In this document: in pieces, positions 1 through 5,023 of the stretch | Layout: every line of letters starts with the position of its first letter | How positions within the stretch are numbered: position 1 is the stretch's first letter | Program-made: the position numbers and the translations under genes | The notes under the pieces: model-generated | What the model was told of the DNA's origin: nothing | Databases searched by the model: none | The model's input: the letters and a program-made list of their open reading frames with translations, nothing else | Source: Candidatus Peregrinibacteria bacterium | GTDB lineage: Bacteria > Patescibacteriota > Gracilibacteria > UM-FILTER-43-11 | DNA: 9,092 nucleotides | Reading direction: 5' to 3' | NCBI GenBank assembly: GCA_016927155.1 | Contig: JAFGNE010000087.1 | Coordinates: 1-9,092, forward strand

Positions 1-2
1 AA

Positions 3-191
3 AATTTAGCAAATAATCCTTCCGAACAGCCAAGATCACCCTCTATCGGGGAAGCAAGGGCCTCTTTTGGCAGGCTTTTTAACAGCGGAAGGACGGAGCG
101 GGAACAAACAGGATCAGGAAATGTCATTCCGTTTTACCAGGCCGCGCTCCGAAGGCACCGGCGGGGAATCCGTAAACAATTAAGAGGATAA
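3..191 (+). CDS. C-terminal end of an unidentified protein, cut by the window edge
   Basis: A + strand frame is open from the first bases to a TAA at 189-191, giving 62 codons without a stop; no start is needed because it runs off the left edge. The residues start polar and Ser/Pro/Gly-rich (NPSEQPRSPSIGEA...) and end strongly basic (ALRRHRRGIRKQLRG), which would suit a disordered linker and tail. It stops three bases before the stop codon of the convergent gene at 195. A 62-codon open run has only about a 5% chance in random sequence, so this is suggestive and not proven. No family is recognised, and no terminator is seen between the two convergent genes. Confidence 0.4.
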   Translation, partial: NLANNPSEQPRSPSIGEARASFGRLFNSGRTEREQTGSGNVIPFYQAALRRHRRGIRKQLRG

Positions 192-194
192 CAA

Positions 195-1178
195 TTACGC
201 GACGGCGGACTCTTTATGATCGGGCTTATTTTGTGATACGGCAACGCCGCCATCCAAAAGATCCCTATGATCCCGTATATTATTGAGCACCCGAATGGAT
301 CTTGCGGCAATATTGACCAAAAATTCAATTTGATGAAGCGGATTTTCTGCAATTATATCAAAATTCCGTACAGTATCGTGCCCATCAGGCTTTAGGAGGA
401 CATTCATGGTCTGGCCGCCAAGCTCCTCACTAATGTGTTTCAGCAAATCGCGCGTAAAACGGTTCATCATCCGGGCGATGCTTTCGGGATTTTCGTTCGC
501 TTCAGCCGCCTTGATCATCTCATAAAGCCTTTTTTGCTCAAGATGATAAAGGGATGATTCCGTCGGCATACTCGTTGATTTTAAATCACCATCTTTGCTT
601 TTAATATATTCATCCGTAATGGCGGTTTGTTCGTTGGGCTGCATTTTAGGCGTTTTTCTATATTCCGCGGAAAGCGGATCCAAGATATTATTGCTTAAAG
701 AACGGCCTTCCATCATTTTAACCGAAACTTTTTCCAAGGCGGCAGCGCTTTCTTTGTTATACCCATCGCCGGAAATAAAAAAATTCACTCCCCATTTTTT
801 GATTTTGTAATGGACCTCCTGGATCAGCGCCTCCAGTTCTTTATAATAAACCGTCAGGGTATCGCAAAACGTTTCCCCCATCCTTTGCCGCGCGGAAATA
901 AAAATCTGCCGGGCTTCCGGCAAAACATAAAGGCTTTCTTCTGAATCTAATTGTTGAGAAACCTGATCCAAATATCCGGTGGCGCGCAAAAGCGCCTGGT
1001 CATCATCCATAAACTTTTTTAAAACTGCCTCCAGCTCATCAGGGGGGAGGTTTTCATCAACAACATGGGTCATATGCGCCAAATAATCCCTCATTTGCGG
1101 TGTGAGCGGAATTTGGGATTCCTGCCGAAACTCAGGCTCATCGCCATCGCCGTATTCTCTGGTGGAAAAATTTTTCAT
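195..1178 (-). CDS. Hypothetical soluble protein, 327 residues, function unknown
   Basis: I do not recognise this protein. The frame could begin at a TTG at 1205, but the ATG at 1176-1178 (MKNFSTREYGDG) is preferred: the TTG lies in a hairpin and has no ribosome binding site. The ATG also lacks a clear Shine-Dalgarno sequence. The product has no signal peptide or membrane segment. It is rich in charged, probably helical stretches, with an acidic N-terminus (DGDEPEF), a Gln/Glu-rich helical part around residues 55-125, a Ser/Lys/Pro-rich variable linker around 165-205, and a second helical part to about 300. The tail is polar. Two Met/Arg-rich helices (ARMMNRFTRDLLKHISEELGG) could be an interaction surface. 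It has its own probable promoter at 1215-1242, directly after the terminator of the upstream TM-helix gene, so it is probably a separate transcription unit. Its moderate GC content resembles the 330-residue hypothetical gene at the other end of the window. Confidence 0.75.
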   Translation of the reverse strand: MKNFSTREYGDGDEPEFRQESQIPLTPQMRDYLAHMTHVVDENLPPDELEAVLKKFMDDDQALLRATGYLDQVSQQLDSEESLYVLPEARQIFISARQRMGETFCDTLTVYYKELEALIQEVHYKIKKWGVNFFISGDGYNKESAAALEKVSVKMMEGRSLSNNILDPLSAEYRKTPKMQPNEQTAITDEYIKSKDGDLKSTSMPTESSLYHLEQKRLYEMIKAAEANENPESIARMMNRFTRDLLKHISEELGGQTMNVLLKPDGHDTVRNFDIIAENPLHQIEFLVNIAARSIRVLNNIRDHRDLLDGGVAVSQNKPDHKESAVA

Positions 1179-1189
1179 TTTGTTTGTGT

Positions 1190-1206
1190 GTTGCCGGAGG
1201 GGCAAC
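1190..1206 (-). promoter_or_regulatory. Small hairpin in the leader of the 327-residue gene
   Basis: A perfect 6-bp inverted repeat, GTTGCC/GGCAAC, encloses a 5-base loop. Read on the gene's strand the loop is CCTCC. It sits between the predicted transcription start and the ATG at 1178, close to the 5' end of the mRNA. It could stabilise the 5' end or affect initiation. The loop resembles an anti-Shine-Dalgarno sequence, but the gene has no Shine-Dalgarno to pair with it, so a switch function is only a guess. Confidence 0.4.
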
Positions 1207-1214
1207 CGCGTAAT

Positions 1215-1242
1215 ATTTTAATCGAAAAACAGGTTTCGTCAA
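1215..1242 (-). promoter_or_regulatory. Probable sigma-70-type promoter of the 327-residue gene
   Basis: On the minus strand there is TTGACG (1242-1237), a 16-base spacer, and TAAAAT (1220-1215). The predicted start of transcription is near 1208, leaving a leader of about 30 bases before the ATG at 1178. The -35 box lies in the loop of the terminator hairpin of the upstream gene, so the two elements are interleaved. Confidence 0.55.
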
Positions 1243-1254
1243 ATAAAAAACCTG
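1225..1254 (-). terminator. Intrinsic terminator of the TM-helix channel-like gene
   Basis: Read on the minus strand, CAGGTTT (1254-1248) pairs with AAACCTG (1236-1230) around an 11-base loop and is followed by TTTTT (1229-1225). It lies about 30 bases after the stop codon at 1285. On the other strand no T-run follows the stem, so it acts in this direction only. Confidence 0.65.
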
Positions 1255-1284
1255 AAAACATAAGGGGCTTACCCAGTTTACAGG

Positions 1285-1983
1285 CTATTTTTTGTCTTTA
1301 ATCTTAGCGCCTTCCCTGATGGATTCCAAAAGCTCTTTCATCACATCCTTGCCGCCCAGGCCGAAGGCGAGGCCACCGGCCAAGGCCAGCATGGCCACAA
1401 AACCGATGAACAGCGTGCGCACGAGTATTTCGGCAATGTTGAGTTGGGCCAGCGCCGCAAGCACCGCGAAAGCCAATACCGTATATTTGGCGGCAAGCCC
1501 AAGCGCCTCGGACGTCTTTTCCTTGGCAAAGCTCAAAGAAGTGGAGATAACAATCTGCATCGTGTTCCCTATCCGGATGCCGACCAGCATGATAAACACC
1601 GCGATGATCACCTGCGGCACGTAACTGATGACTTTATCCAAAAATTCCGCCACTTCCGTCATGCGGGCCACTTTGGTGGCCTGGATGAAGAAGAGAAAAA
1701 TGAGATAGCCCTTCAGGGATTTGGCTACCAGCTGGGCCGTGGTCATATTTGTTTTCGCGCGTTCCAGGAATTGTTTGAGGCCTAATTTTTCAGAAAGCCA
1801 TTCTAATTTAAGCTTGGTGCTCGCCTTAATGACCGCGCGCCCCGCCATCTCCGCCAAAATCCAGCCGAACAGGAAAAGGGCGAGGGCGCCCAAATAGTAA
1901 GGCGCCAGGCCTACAAAAAGCTGGTACTGTTCCTGTATCCCCCTGGTAACATCGCTCGCGACCTGGAGCAGGAGCTGTTGCAT
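1285..1983 (-). CDS. Small membrane protein with conserved TM-helix repeats (mechanosensitive channel-like)
   Basis: This 232-residue protein has about five hydrophobic segments, near residues 22-46, 92-106, 119-143, 164-181 and 186-208. The last ends in GLAFGLGGKD (204-213), the Gly/Ala-rich signature seen at the end of the pore-lining helix in MscS-type channels and in the conserved TM-helix family (PF05552-like). The large cytoplasmic beta domain of MscS is missing: only a short charged helix and a Lys-rich tail (KIKDKK) follow. It is therefore not a complete MscS. It probably acts in the cytoplasmic membrane, perhaps as a minimal channel or scaffold relieving osmotic stress. Proteins of this size and pattern are, as far as I know, common in Candidate Phyla Radiation genomes. 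The ATG at 1983 follows a good promoter, but there is no Shine-Dalgarno sequence. A terminator at 1225-1254 closes the unit. Confidence 0.8.
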   Translation of the reverse strand: MQQLLLQVASDVTRGIQEQYQLFVGLAPYYLGALALFLFGWILAEMAGRAVIKASTKLKLEWLSEKLGLKQFLERAKTNMTTAQLVAKSLKGYLIFLFFIQATKVARMTEVAEFLDKVISYVPQVIIAVFIMLVGIRIGNTMQIVISTSLSFAKEKTSEALGLAAKYTVLAFAVLAALAQLNIAEILVRTLFIGFVAMLALAGGLAFGLGGKDVMKELLESIREGAKIKDKK

Positions 1984-2009
1984 GATTGGTATTTATTTTT
2001 ACTCTATTT

Positions 2010-2038
2010 ATTATACCAAAAAAAGGCTTGCTTTACAA
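2010..2038 (-). promoter_or_regulatory. Promoter of the TM-helix channel-like gene
   Basis: On the minus strand there is TTGTAA (2038-2033), a 17-base spacer, and a perfect TATAAT (2015-2010), 26 bases before the ATG. The spacer contains a run of seven T preceded by a weak CTTG/CAAG hairpin (4 bp). The same stretch could therefore also end the tRNA-His transcript that reads into it. Confidence 0.65.
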
Positions 2039-2044
2039 GAAAAA

Positions 2045-2122
2045 TGGGGCGAATGATGGGGGTCGAACCCACGACCTTCGGAGCCACAATCCGACGCTCT
2101 AACCAACTGAGCTACATTCGCC
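2045..2122 (-). tRNA. tRNA-His (anticodon GTG)
   Basis: The minus strand folds into a full cloverleaf. The acceptor GCGAATG pairs with CATTCGC. The D arm is GCTC/GAGC, and the anticodon stem TCGGA/TCCGA encloses loop TTGTGGC with anticodon GTG. The variable loop is AGGTC, and the T arm GTGGG/CCCAT holds TTCGACC. An extra G at 2122, before the acceptor, faces the discriminator C at 2048: this is the G-1:C73 pair that identifies tRNA-His to histidyl-tRNA synthetase, and it confirms the assignment. The terminal CCA is encoded (2047-2045). The T-stem contains one G-U pair. The only oddity is that it stands alone, with no other tRNA nearby. Confidence 0.97.
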
Positions 2123-2136
2123 ATACGCGGGAAAAG

Positions 2137-2163
2137 TTTATAATTGATTAGATGAAAAGGCAA
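2137..2163 (-). promoter_or_regulatory. Possible promoter of tRNA-His
   Basis: On the minus strand TTGCCT (2163-2158) and TATAAA (2142-2137) are separated by 15 bases, which is short. A -10 read as TAAACT (2140-2135) would restore 17 bases but is a poorer match. The position, about 15 bases before the tRNA 5' end, is suitable. Confidence 0.35.
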
Positions 2164-2224
2164 TAGCGCCGCGTATAAATTGACAAAATAGAAAAAAGGA
2201 GTAAGTTTACTTTCCATGTCCCAA

Positions 2225-2255
2225 TTTTTGCGGCGCCTTAAAACGCTCGCAAAAA
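2225..2255. repeat. Inverted repeat with an AT-rich base and GC-rich core
   Basis: TTTTTGCG (2225-2232) and CGCAAAAA (2248-2255) are perfect complements. An inner GCG (2233-2235) and CGC (2244-2246) continue the stem past one unpaired T, giving 11 bp around an 8-base loop. On both strands the T-run comes before the GC core and the A-run after it, the opposite of an intrinsic terminator. Its role is unknown. It lies between tRNA-His and the thiolase operon. Confidence 0.5.
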
Positions 2256-2265
2256 CCGGACATGA

Positions 2266-2277
2266 TGTTCTTGAACA
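2266..2277. promoter_or_regulatory. 12-bp perfect palindrome, possible operator
   Basis: TGTTC-TT-GAACA is a perfect dyad about 90 bases before the first reading frame of the thiolase operon. The size suits a homodimeric regulator, but no matching -35/-10 pair can be placed on it with confidence, and no regulator gene is present in the window. It does not match the Bacillus LexA box, which has its half-sites in the opposite order. Confidence 0.3.
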
Positions 2278-2367
2278 GTTAGGGATAATAATAACAAACC
2301 GAGGCTGTGGTGAGGAAAGGAGGTAAACCAGAGATAAGGTCTCGGATACGACTAAAGGAAGTGTATT

Positions 2368-2418
2368 ATGAAGAATATCCAATCAAAAGCCCGAAAGGGC
2401 GGAAAGGAATGCAAATGA
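2368..2418 (+). CDS. 16-codon leader reading frame coupled to the thiolase gene
   Basis: A short frame encodes MKNIQSKARKGGKECK and ends in TGA at 2416-2418, overlapping the thiolase start ATG (2415-2417) as ATGA. A good Shine-Dalgarno sequence, AAAGGAAG (2354-2361), ends at a normal distance before its ATG. The second half of the frame covers a GNRA-type hairpin, GCCC-GAAA-GGGC (2389-2400), and then the Shine-Dalgarno of the thiolase. Ribosomes translating it would open this hairpin and could restart on the thiolase, so translational coupling is the likely role. The peptide is very basic (six Lys and one Arg among 16 residues). It could instead be chance, or the remnant of a longer gene that was deleted. 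Confidence 0.45.
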   Translation: MKNIQSKARKGGKECK

Positions 2419-3842
2419 TCCAATTCAGCGACAGGCAGCTCAGGATCCCCAGCCTGAGCCGTCCGGTGTACATGATTACTGGGGGCATGAGCCAGTTCGG
2501 GCGCGCTTTCCCCGGCAAGAAGACCGAGGAATTGTGCCTTGACGCCGTCATAATGGCGGCAGAGATGCTCGGCATGGACTGGCTCGAGCTCAAGCAGTTC
2601 ATCCAGGCCGGCTTCTACGGGCACTTCGCCGACCACTTCGGCGACCAACTTCTGGGCGAGGCCGTCATTCATGACCGGCTGGGGCTCGACCCCCTGCCCG
2701 GTATCGGCATCAAAACGGGTGGCGCCACGGGCGGCTATACGATGTGGACCACCATGATGGCCGTCGCCAGCGGTATGATCGACTGCGGCCTAGCCCTTGG
2801 CTGGGAGCGCATGGACGAAGTTCCCACTGATGAAGGAAACCATCTAATCGCTTGTGCCGCGGACAAGGACTGGGAAACAGGCATGGGGCACATCTACGCG
2901 GGCTACTACGCCCCCATGAGCACCCGCTACTGGGAGCTCATCGCCAAGAAGGATCCCAAGTTCCGCGAAACGTTGGCGAAGATCGCGGTCAAGCATCGCG
3001 GCTATGCCCTCAACAACCCCTTCGCCCACGGCGGAATGAAAATCACCATCGAGGATGTTCTCAACTCCCCCGTGGTTTCCGAACCCCTGCGCGCCCTCGA
3101 CTGCTGCCTGATGAGCGTCGGGAGCGCATGCGCGGTGTTCTGCGACGAAACGACGGCCAACGAGTTTTACAATCGCACGGGCCAAAAGCCCCTGCGCGTG
3201 TGGATTGGTGCCGGCACACATACTCTCCGAGTAGCGGACCGACGACCTATGGAAATCCCGCTCCTCCCCCATGAAACGGTGGAGATGTACACGGGATCCG
3301 AACATCGCTACCCGGGGTTTACAGGATTTCTCGCCGCCCGCATGGCCTGTTACTTCGGCTACCGGATGGCAGGCGTCCAGAACCCCCTGGAGGACTTTGA
3401 TATAGTCGAACTGCACGACGCTTTTACGATTTCCGACATCCAGACCTACGAAGATGCCGGCCTCCGGCCGTACGGCCAAGGCAACGACTATGTGGAAAGC
3501 GGCGATTGCTACCACACCAACCCCCACACCGGACAGCCCGGAAAACTTCCGTCGAATCTCTCTGGCGGCCTCATCGGCAACATGCATGCGGTGGGCGCCA
3601 CCGGTGTGATGCAGGCGGTAGAAGTGGCTCTGCACCTGTGGAACCGCCACGGCGAAATCCATGGCGATCCCAACCGCTGGGTCGCGTTCGGCAAGGAAAA
3701 ACCCAACGACTGGGTTGACCTCCAGGTCCAGAACGCCCATCGCGGCATGGCGATCAGCCATGCAGGCGTGGGATCCCACGTAACCTGCACGGTACTCGCC
3801 GATCCTGATCATCTGTTCACCGGAAAGGAGGTGGTAGCATGA
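2415..3842 (+). CDS. Thiolase-superfamily protein lacking the catalytic cysteine, partner of the DUF35 protein
   Basis: The 475-residue product is of the SCP-x/archaeal thiolase type, longer than the usual 390 or so. Start: the ATG at 2415 has AAAGGA six bases upstream and overlaps the leader stop; in-frame GTG 2307 and ATG 2409 are less likely. Near the N-terminus comes GKKTEELCLDAVIMAAE. Residues 101-107, TGGATGG, align with the thiolase nucleophile motif (typically ACASGG), putting Gly103 where the acylated Cys should be. Residues 332-337, VELHDAF, match the SCP-x VELHDCF motif with His334 kept but Cys replaced by Ala. NMHAVGATG (389-397) matches GHPVGATG with His391 kept, and SHAGVGS (448-454) matches the final Gly-rich motif. 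The fold and CoA site look intact, but the covalent acyl-enzyme step does not. A carbon-carbon cleaving or forming role without acyl-Cys, such as the aldolase role of Ltp2, is the closest known parallel. The substrate is unknown. The stop overlaps the next start (ATGA). Confidence 0.85.
   Translation: MIQFSDRQLRIPSLSRPVYMITGGMSQFGRAFPGKKTEELCLDAVIMAAEMLGMDWLELKQFIQAGFYGHFADHFGDQLLGEAVIHDRLGLDPLPGIGIKTGGATGGYTMWTTMMAVASGMIDCGLALGWERMDEVPTDEGNHLIACAADKDWETGMGHIYAGYYAPMSTRYWELIAKKDPKFRETLAKIAVKHRGYALNNPFAHGGMKITIEDVLNSPVVSEPLRALDCCLMSVGSACAVFCDETTANEFYNRTGQKPLRVWIGAGTHTLRVADRRPMEIPLLPHETVEMYTGSEHRYPGFTGFLAARMACYFGYRMAGVQNPLEDFDIVELHDAFTISDIQTYEDAGLRPYGQGNDYVESGDCYHTNPHTGQPGKLPSNLSGGLIGNMHAVGATGVMQAVEVALHLWNRHGEIHGDPNRWVAFGKEKPNDWVDLQVQNAHRGMAISHAGVGSHVTCTVLADPDHLFTGKEVVA
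3824..3841 (+). promoter_or_regulatory. Strong Shine-Dalgarno and ATGA coupling site of the DUF35 gene
   Basis: AAAGGAGGT (3824-3832) is a full-length match to the 16S rRNA 3' end and lies six bases before ATG 3839-3841. It is inside the last codons of the thiolase gene, whose TGA overlaps the ATG. This fixes the DUF35 start and points to translation of both subunits in matched amounts. Confidence 0.85.
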
Positions 3843-4588
3843 AAAAGCAACTACCCGATACCGGAATCATCGTCCCCGGCCATGAAGCGACAGTCACCAA
3901 CAAGGGCGGCTACCACTTCGAAGGCGCATTCAGCACCATCGTGCCCGGCACCCCCATTATGGACGATGAGGGCACCCTTCGCGGGGTCACAAAGCCCCGC
4001 TACATGGTGTATGTGCACAGCTACGGCGGGGAAGCTCTGTTCTTTGAAGCGCTGGTCCGCGACCACAAACTGCTGGCCACACGCTGCGAGAACTCCAAGT
4101 GCCCAGGTCACGGCATGATGTACCTGCCCTACCGCAGCCACTGCCCCGACTGCGGGCTTAAGATGACCCCCATTGATATGACCGAGCTGGCCTACAACGA
4201 GGCCAAAGTCTACACCTTTGTGGTGACGGAGCGCTCCGGTGCGTACAATACCTTAGCCAAGCCGATCCGGTTCATCGACATCGAATTCCCAGGAATCATA
4301 ACATTCCTGAAGAGCTACATGATCCTGGGAGAACCGAGCATCGGCTTACGGGTCGTCCCAGTCTTCCGCACCGACCCCACTTTCACCATCGAAGACCTCG
4401 CCTGGGTACCCGAAGGCACGAAGCCGGAGGAACTGCCCGAGGGCTGGACTTTCTCGGCTTTACCGTCCGATGATGAAGACCCCGCCAACGCCTACGAAGG
4501 TGTCCCCGACAAGGAGCTCGTCCGGATGGCCAACGAGGGCGACCTGGAAGCGCGGCAAGAAATTTTCTTCCGCGATTGCAACGAGTAA
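3839..4588 (+). CDS. DUF35-type zinc-ribbon/OB-fold protein, partner subunit of the thiolase-like enzyme
   Basis: The 249-residue protein has a rubredoxin-like zinc ribbon with Cys83, Cys88, Cys102 and Cys105 (CX4C-X13-CX2C). The first knuckle is longer than the usual CX2C. The ribbon is followed by an OB-fold at about 115-178 (KVYTFVVTERSG..., then IGLRVVPVFR). The first 80 residues form a longer N-terminal part than in minimal DUF35 proteins, and an acidic tail runs from about 185 to the end. Proteins of this family sit beside thiolase-fold enzymes and form complexes with them: archaeal thiolase/HMG-CoA synthase, BbsA-BbsB in anaerobic toluene breakdown, and ChsH2 with Ltp2. There the OB-fold helps bind or shuttle the CoA substrate. 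The ATGA overlap with the thiolase gene supports the same here. No transmembrane segment is seen, so the complex should be cytoplasmic. The substrate cannot be told from sequence. Confidence 0.88.
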   Translation: MKKQLPDTGIIVPGHEATVTNKGGYHFEGAFSTIVPGTPIMDDEGTLRGVTKPRYMVYVHSYGGEALFFEALVRDHKLLATRCENSKCPGHGMMYLPYRSHCPDCGLKMTPIDMTELAYNEAKVYTFVVTERSGAYNTLAKPIRFIDIEFPGIITFLKSYMILGEPSIGLRVVPVFRTDPTFTIEDLAWVPEGTKPEELPEGWTFSALPSDDEDPANAYEGVPDKELVRMANEGDLEARQEIFFRDCNE

Positions 4589-4603
4589 CAAAATGTGAAT
4601 CAT

Positions 4604-4646
4604 GCGGCCTCTCCAGACTGGAGGACTGGGGGGCCGCCCCGTTTTT
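4604..4646 (+). terminator. Intrinsic terminator after the thiolase/DUF35 operon
   Basis: GCGGCC (4604-4609) pairs with GGCCGC (4632-4637), enclosing a second perfect hairpin CTCCAG-A-CTGGAG. A T-run lies at 4642-4646, four bases after the outer stem. It starts 16 bases after the DUF35 stop codon. Confidence 0.65.
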
Positions 4647-4648
4647 AT

Positions 4649-4717
4649 CCCTAACTTGTATCAAAGGTATCTCATTATGAGAGGAATCTCTGTGTAATGA
4701 AATCGAACAAGTTAGGG
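4649..4717. repeat. Long stem-loop bounded by an 11-bp perfect inverted repeat
   Basis: CCCTAACTTGT (4649-4659) and ACAAGTTAGGG (4707-4717) are perfect complements. Inside, TCATTA (4672-4677) pairs with TAATGA (4695-4700), and AGAG (4680-4683) with CTCT (4688-4691) around a GAAT loop. Together they give one rod-like fold of 69 bases with internal loops of 12 and 6 bases. The last three bases are also the first three of the terminator hairpin at 4715-4735, so the two structures exclude each other at their tops. It holds no gene. It could be a small RNA, an attenuator or the trace of a small mobile element. Confidence 0.5.
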
Positions 4718-4740
4718 GCAACGATAAGTTGTCCCTTTTT
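4715..4740 (+). terminator. Second intrinsic terminator on the + strand
   Basis: GGGGCAAC (4715-4722) pairs with GTTGTCCC (4728-4735) in 8 bp including one G-U pair, around the loop GATAA, followed by TTTTT (4736-4740). On the minus strand the hairpin is preceded by AAAAA but not followed by a good T-run, so it would stop minus-strand transcripts from the 79-residue gene only weakly. Confidence 0.65.
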
Positions 4741-4755
4741 GTGATACCCAAATTA

Positions 4756-4995
4756 TCAATTCAGCGTCCTATCCACATTATTCCGCAAGCGCCTGATGGT
4801 CTTATTCGGAGACTCTTTTGCCCTTTCATCCACCAAATCTTGCAGATCTTCCGATCTAACCGGTTTGATAATTGGTTTTCCCGTCATCTCACACATGTTC
4901 GGATCATCTTCCTCTCTGCGGTTTTTCGCGTCTGTATTAGGAGCAACAAGATCGGCGCCTTTGATTGCTTCAGTTTTGTCGGGCTTGAAGACCAT
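4756..4995 (-). CDS. Small charged protein downstream of clpB, function unknown
   Basis: I do not recognise this 79-residue protein. It starts at ATG 4993-4995, 28 bases after the clpB stop and without a Shine-Dalgarno sequence, so it is probably made from the clpB transcript. It is soluble and highly charged. The first half is likely unstructured (KPDKTEAIKGADLVAPNTD, then a RREEDDP patch). The second half (SEDLQDLVDERAKESPNKTIRRLRNNVDRTLN) reads as one or two amphipathic helices. The single Cys lies in MCEMTGKPI. If it shares the heat-shock control of clpB it could be a stress-related accessory protein, but that rests on position alone. The short length leaves some doubt that it is a real gene. 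Confidence 0.6.
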   Translation of the reverse strand: MVFKPDKTEAIKGADLVAPNTDAKNRREEDDPNMCEMTGKPIIKPVRSEDLQDLVDERAKESPNKTIRRLRNNVDRTLN

Positions 4996-5023
4996 ATCAA
5001 ATTGAGTTACTCATTTAACCAAA

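Noticed and set aside
2045..2122. tRNA-His as the integration site of the thiolase operon
   Set aside because: Integrases normally use the 3' end of a tRNA gene. Here the 3' end faces away from the operon, no copy of it is seen at the far side, and no integrase gene is present.
2314..2324. Strong Shine-Dalgarno-like GGAAAGGAGGT
   Set aside because: No ATG, GTG or TTG lies at a usable distance after it, so it does not serve a gene. It may be a trace of a lost start or chance.
2307..2414. N-terminal extension of the thiolase from the GTG at 2307
   Set aside because: The 36 added residues are very basic and do not look like the family N-terminus; the GTG has no ribosome binding site, whereas ATG 2415 has one and overlaps the leader stop.
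2844..3812. Long open frame on the minus strand opposite the thiolase gene
   Set aside because: It is fully antisense to a recognised gene with strong motif matches, its product is rich in His, Val and Gly without family resemblance, and it arises from the codon bias of the GC-rich gene.
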